Source: Bacteriovoracia bacterium (GTDB lineage Bacteria > Bdellovibrionota > Bacteriovoracia > Bacteriovoracales > Bacteriovoracaceae). Taken from it: a stretch of DNA of 43,194 nucleotides. Within the stretch, counting starts at the first letter, position 1; each line of letters opens with the position of its first letter. Both the position numbers and the translations under genes were made by a program. The notes under the pieces were generated by a model. It was given only the letters and a program-made list of their open reading frames with translations, was not told where the DNA came from and did no database searches. Below, in pieces: positions 40,217-43,194 of this stretch. The stretch lies in NCBI GenBank assembly GCA_030427595.1, contig JAUIBX010000006.1:1-43194 (forward strand). Reading direction: 5' to 3'.

Positions 40217-40898
40217 AATTTCTGAGGCCAGTCTTTTAGGTATTATTCCTATCGGTATTGGCGTTGGTCTTTTAGGAAGCCTTCACTGCGTGGGTATGTG
40301 CGGTGCTTTTGCAACAAGTTGTTCGAATCAAAAGTCTCATGCTATCGCCTACCATAGTGGAAAAATCGCTAGTTATGGTCTTTTAGGAGCGGTTGCAGCT
40401 CTTTTCGGTGCTTCCTTTACCTACCTTTTTGAAGACCCTTACTTTAAGGCGATTCCCGCAATTTTGATGGGGGCTCTATTTATCTGGTTAGGTTTAAAGT
40501 CTTTTTTGAATCCTCAAAAAAAGAACCTAATTGCTATGCCAGCTTTCTTAAGCCAATGGGTGGAAAAGAACCTTGGCAAAAGTTACCAAAGAAGAGCAGG
40601 CGCCGTCAGATCATTTTCAATTGGTTTCTTCTCTGCTTTTTTACCGTGCGGTCTACTCTATGGGACTCTTCTTGCTTTTGCGGCCCTTCAAAGTCCAATT
40701 CATGGTGCCGTTGGTATGATGAGCTTTAGCATGGGAACCATTCCTGGCCTTACTATTGCTCCTCAACTACTCCTTAAAATATTTAAGCCATTAAAAGAAT
40801 CTTGGCCTAAGATTTCCAACTTAGCCCTTGTTGGCCTAGGCCTTATTACAATTTCCTATCGACTGGTAATCGCGTATGGACAAGCAAACTGTCACTGA
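40197..40898 (+). CDS. DsbD/TauE-like membrane protein in the cco cluster
   Basis: A 233-residue membrane protein with about six segments. The start is TTG at 40197, inside the ccoG 3' end, after GGAAG; this is preferred because later starts would lose the first helix. The motif GVGLLGSLHCVGMCGAF and later FSAFLPCGLLYGTLL match the UreH/DsbD_2-like family found beside cbb3 genes, sometimes linked to copper or redox handling. It probably supports copper delivery or disulfide control during oxidase assembly; the direction is inferred from context. Confidence 0.85.
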   Translation: MSDLLIKISEASLLGIIPIGIGVGLLGSLHCVGMCGAFATSCSNQKSHAIAYHSGKIASYGLLGAVAALFGASFTYLFEDPYFKAIPAILMGALFIWLGLKSFLNPQKKNLIAMPAFLSQWVEKNLGKSYQRRAGAVRSFSIGFFSAFLPCGLLYGTLLAFAALQSPIHGAVGMMSFSMGTIPGLTIAPQLLLKIFKPLKESWPKISNLALVGLGLITISYRLVIAYGQANCH

Positions 40899-41028
40899 GA
40901 AACAAGACAATCAATCCAAAAAGAAAGAGAAGATTACTCTTGAGGGTTGGCTTTTTTACTTGCTACTCTTTTGCGTGATTGTAGTACTTCCTCTTTCTAG
41001 TGCGATATGGCTTCTCAGCGTCGCTTAA
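40876..41028 (+). CDS. Small one-helix membrane protein at the end of the cco operon
   Basis: A 50-residue frame overlapping the end of the previous gene by 23 bp. It has a basic soluble start (KQDNQSKKKEKITLEG) and one membrane helix (WLFYLLLFCVIVVLPLSSAIWLLSVA). It is absent from simple ORF lists because of its length. The position suggests a small oxidase or assembly subunit; I do not recognise the family. No CcoH is present in the cluster, so it may stand in that role, which is a guess. No clear separate ribosome binding site is seen. Confidence 0.55.
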   Translation: MDKQTVTEKQDNQSKKKEKITLEGWLFYLLLFCVIVVLPLSSAIWLLSVA

Positions 41029-41031
41029 TTG

Positions 41032-42207
41032 TTATTTAAGAGACTTCTTGAGTTTCTTCAATACCTCAAGTTCCTCTTCTGGAATATTAGTGCCAGAAGT
41101 TCCAGTAAAGCCAATTTCCAAGTTCTCTTTGTATTGTTGATAGCATTTTCTTGCAAAAGGGCTACTGGGATATTTCTCGATACAATTTTTCAGATAAATC
41201 TCTGCCAACGAATAGAAGTAACTATGCTCTAGATGATTATAGATCTTGCCAAGCCAGTAGAGAACTTCAGGTACAGATTGAGAAGAAGGGTAATTATTCA
41301 CAAAGCGATATAAAGCACCGGAAGCTACCAGCATGGTTACATCAGAATTTTCACTCTCATCGCCACTTAAATGTTTATTGATGAAAGTCTTTAACTCTTT
41401 TTCACTGGAAATTTTTCCTTTAAAAGGGTCTTTCTTCCATGACTTTAAGTCTGCTATCCAGCTATCGAGATCACCAACCGCTGTTTTTGGTATTCCCTTC
41501 ATTCCCTTGTAGCGCTCAATGAGACCAAGGGCCTTCTCAGGCCTGTAAAAAACTTTGGTATATGTGGTCAAAATTCTCTTTAGGGAGTTTTCAATCGTAA
41601 AATCTAAGTAATGAGCATTCTTTGAGTTATGTACTGCCCGCAGAGCCTCATTCTTTGCAATTCTCTGCTTAATTTCTCTTTCATAGTAACGAATCGCCTG
41701 AGTGTACCTTCTGGTGACAAACAAATAGTCAGCATATTCATAGTCATTAAAGAACTCGTTTCTATGTACATTATTCAAACCAGAAAATGTATTTGAAAGG
41801 CCTTGAGGTAATTGAGTATGACAGGAGATACACATTTCAGCCGTGGCCTTAAGTCTTGTTCTCGCAAAAGACTTACTTCTCATAGTGAAGTTGTCATAGG
41901 TTTGCTCCAAGTGGTCTGTCACCACCTCAAAGCTTGGAGAAAAGCCAGGAGTCTTTATCTTCTTAAGGTGCTTTGCATTTTTAAAAGCTGTCTTTAATTT
42001 CAAGAGATGGGACTTGATAAATTCCTCAGCTTTTGGGTCGTTAAACCTCATCTCATTAGCGGCATAAGGAAGAAGTGCCACGAATGAGCTTAGAATATCA
42101 TTCATGGCCTGCTTAGTTGTTTTATAGGTTTTAGTTTCAGCTTGTACTTGGAGAAAAACCGAAAATACAGTCGCTAGCAATAAAATGATCACACCTTTCT
42201 TGGCCAT
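41032..42207 (-). CDS. Periplasmic monohaem cytochrome-c-like protein with TPR-type tail
   Basis: A 391-residue protein with signal peptide MAKKGVIILLLATVFSVFLQVQA. A haem-binding motif C126-ISC-H130 sits in a helical region, and the C-terminal half is helical with TPR-like repeats (LFVTRRYTQAIRYYEREIKQ, SQSVPEVLYWLGKIYNHL, YSLAEIYLKNCIEKYPSSPFA). It may be a periplasmic electron carrier or redox sensor. It ends 3 bp from the cco operon end in convergent orientation. The family is not recognised beyond the CxxCH site. Confidence 0.82.
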   Translation of the reverse strand: MAKKGVIILLLATVFSVFLQVQAETKTYKTTKQAMNDILSSFVALLPYAANEMRFNDPKAEEFIKSHLLKLKTAFKNAKHLKKIKTPGFSPSFEVVTDHLEQTYDNFTMRSKSFARTRLKATAEMCISCHTQLPQGLSNTFSGLNNVHRNEFFNDYEYADYLFVTRRYTQAIRYYEREIKQRIAKNEALRAVHNSKNAHYLDFTIENSLKRILTTYTKVFYRPEKALGLIERYKGMKGIPKTAVGDLDSWIADLKSWKKDPFKGKISSEKELKTFINKHLSGDESENSDVTMLVASGALYRFVNNYPSSQSVPEVLYWLGKIYNHLEHSYFYSLAEIYLKNCIEKYPSSPFARKCYQQYKENLEIGFTGTSGTNIPEEELEVLKKLKKSLK

Positions 42208-42244
42208 GCAAAAATCCTTTTTAAAAATTCAGTTTATTGTAACG

Positions 42245-42276
42245 AAAAATGCTCCCCCTGAGAAACAGAGGGAGCA
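42245..42276 (-). terminator. Rho-independent terminator of the hpf-dksA operon
   Basis: GCTCCCCCTG and CAGAGGGAGC pair around AGAAA, with one mismatch or bulge. On the minus strand the stem is followed by ATTTTT. It closes the transcript just after the DksA-type gene. Confidence 0.82.
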
Positions 42277-42282
42277 CGAAAG

Positions 42283-42615
42283 TTAAGAATTAGCGCAGTT
42301 AATACATACGCAGGCGAAAGGAACTGCTTTGAGACGAGCCTCAGAAATAGACTCACCACACTCCATACAAACTCCAAAGGAGCCATTATCTATACGAGAA
42401 AGCGCTTGATTAATTTTATCGAGCTCTTCTCCTTCCATATTATCGAGAGCATCGACGACTTCGTGATTGACGATCTCTTGAGCCTGTTCACTAGAGTCAG
42501 CCTCTAGGGGTTCTTTTCTGACTTTAGAAGACTCAATCTTATCTAGTCTCTCAAGAAGCTCCTCTCTTTTCTCAAGAAGGACTCCCTTAAATTTTTCGAC
42601 TTGTAACATATCCAT
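42283..42615 (-). CDS. DksA/TraR-type zinc-finger protein
   Basis: A 110-residue protein with a long helical hairpin (residues about 5-75) and a C-terminal four-cysteine zinc finger (C83-MEC86 ... C104-INC107, GVCMECGESISEARLKAVPFACVCINC). This matches the short DksA/TraR C4 group that binds RNA polymerase through the secondary channel. The DxxDxA tip motif of DksA is only partly matched (VVDALDNME), so its effect is uncertain. It follows hpf by 12 bp, so stress-linked translation and transcription factors are in one operon. Confidence 0.9.
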   Translation of the reverse strand: MDMLQVEKFKGVLLEKREELLERLDKIESSKVRKEPLEADSSEQAQEIVNHEVVDALDNMEGEELDKINQALSRIDNGSFGVCMECGESISEARLKAVPFACVCINCANS

Positions 42616-42627
42616 AAAGCCCCCTTT

Positions 42628-42915
42628 TTAGTGACTTGGATGATGACCTTGGCTAGCAATCTGTGACTCTAGTTTGGCCAAAATCTGATCAATTGTTTTG
42701 TACATATTGTCTGAACCGGCCTTGACATGAAAATCATGACCCTTGTCTTTAACATTTACAGAAGCAAGATGTTCACCGTGCTCAACTAAGCAAGTCCAAT
42801 TCACCATCGCATTTTGAGAAAAGTGCTTGCGACCAAACTTCTCTAGCTTCTCACGGATTCTCTCATCAATACTTTCAGTATGGTCCATATGGCGAAAAGT
42901 GATCTCAATGTTCAT
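42628..42915 (-). CDS. hpf: Ribosome hibernation promoting factor, short form
   Basis: A 95-residue protein beginning at the ATG at 42915, which has a strong AAAGGAGGT site. The frame extends to 42969 but without a site. It has the HPF/YfiA fold pattern: MNIEITFRHMDHTESIDERIREKLEKFGRK and then basic strands. It lacks the C-terminal extension of long HPF. The protein dimerises or inactivates ribosomes in stationary phase. It is first of an operon with the DksA-type gene. Confidence 0.93.
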   Translation of the reverse strand: MNIEITFRHMDHTESIDERIREKLEKFGRKHFSQNAMVNWTCLVEHGEHLASVNVKDKGHDFHVKAGSDNMYKTIDQILAKLESQIASQGHHPSH

Positions 42916-43030
42916 TCTTACCTCCTTTGGTAAACGAGCTTTATTCCCTTTTATTATGGCCAAATACACGCAAAGGACTCTGACCCACGAGACAGGATTA
43001 AATGATAAATATCAGGAATTTATTAGGGCC

Positions 43031-43194
43031 TTAAAAAACCTCTGGATTAAACCAGCAACGAGGTCTCTCCCCTGGAACTTGGGCCAATTCATCCTTTTCA
43101 CGGTAACAGGCGCCAATATAGGGATCAAGCCTATCAAAGGGTTGTGTCGATGGAACCGAACACAAAGCCCCAGCAACAACAGTATCCAGTCGGC
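43031..43194 (-). CDS. C-terminal end of an unidentified gene (partial)
   Basis: On the minus strand a frame open from the window edge runs for 53 residues, ending EKDELAQVPGERPRCWFNPEVF before a stop at 43031-43033. It has balanced composition and Cys residues; another frame on the same strand is also open but looks less protein-like. The 115 bases between its stop and the hpf start would hold the hpf promoter. Confidence 0.4.
   Translation of the reverse strand, partial: RLDTVVAGALCSVPSTQPFDRLDPYIGACYREKDELAQVPGERPRCWFNPEVF

Overview
The window looks like chromosome of an AT-rich member of the Bdellovibrionota, close to Bacteriovorax/Halobacteriovorax. That is an inference. It rests on a fused CcoN-CcoO oxidase subunit, a 61-residue bacterial histone of the Bdellovibrio type, a PrkA kinase, and many secreted or lipoprotein genes without a recognisable family. 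No ribosomal RNA is present to settle the taxonomy.

Layout. 1-1550 (minus): parA-parB partition operon, parB running off the left edge. 1770-4397 (plus): rhodanese, quinolinate synthase (nadA) and a NifS/IscS-type cysteine desulfurase, a likely NAD and Fe-S supply operon. 4413-7592: envelope proteins, including a lipoprotein that resembles a 5'-nucleotidase-type metallophosphoesterase without catalytic residues and a membrane-anchored protein with a weak formylglycine-generating-enzyme-like end. 7738-12352: prkA with an RluA-type pseudouridine synthase, then a HAD phosphatase and an outer-membrane-like protein on the other strand. 12562-12638: tRNA-His.

12627-20844 is an integrated element of about 8.2 kb. 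It sits in the 3' end of tRNA-His and is bounded by an 18-bp direct repeat of that end. It carries a cold-shock-like protein, a single-chain type IIG/MmeI-like restriction-modification enzyme with a coupled XRE controller, a SIR2-like protein, a small basic protein, a serine recombinase, a winged-helix-like protein, an excisionase and a tyrosine integrase. The SIR2-like gene, the restriction-modification gene and an unusual hairpin at 17301-17348 are the best candidates for a little-described defence module. An ISL3-family transposase, frameshifted near its 3' end, lies just outside the right attachment site.

22214-33229 holds a DUF6249-like membrane protein / ECF sigma / small membrane protein operon, TPR and outer-membrane-like proteins, an HD-GYP protein, a DUF374 acyltransferase, the histone gene (own promoter and terminator), DUF2288 and DUF1499 genes, an FNR-type oxygen sensor, a stand-alone cNMP-binding-fold protein and a universal stress protein. 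33235-41028 is a cbb3 oxidase cluster: ccoI, ccoS, ccoNO, ccoQ-like, ccoP, ccoG, a DsbD/TauE-like membrane protein, and a 50-residue membrane ORF. FNR-like palindromes lie upstream of fnr and of the usp-cco genes. A 15-bp hairpin buries the ccoG ribosome binding site. 41032-43194 (minus) has a cytochrome-c/TPR-like protein, hpf and a DksA-type zinc finger gene, and the tail of an unidentified gene. All calls were made by reading the sequence; no database search was run.
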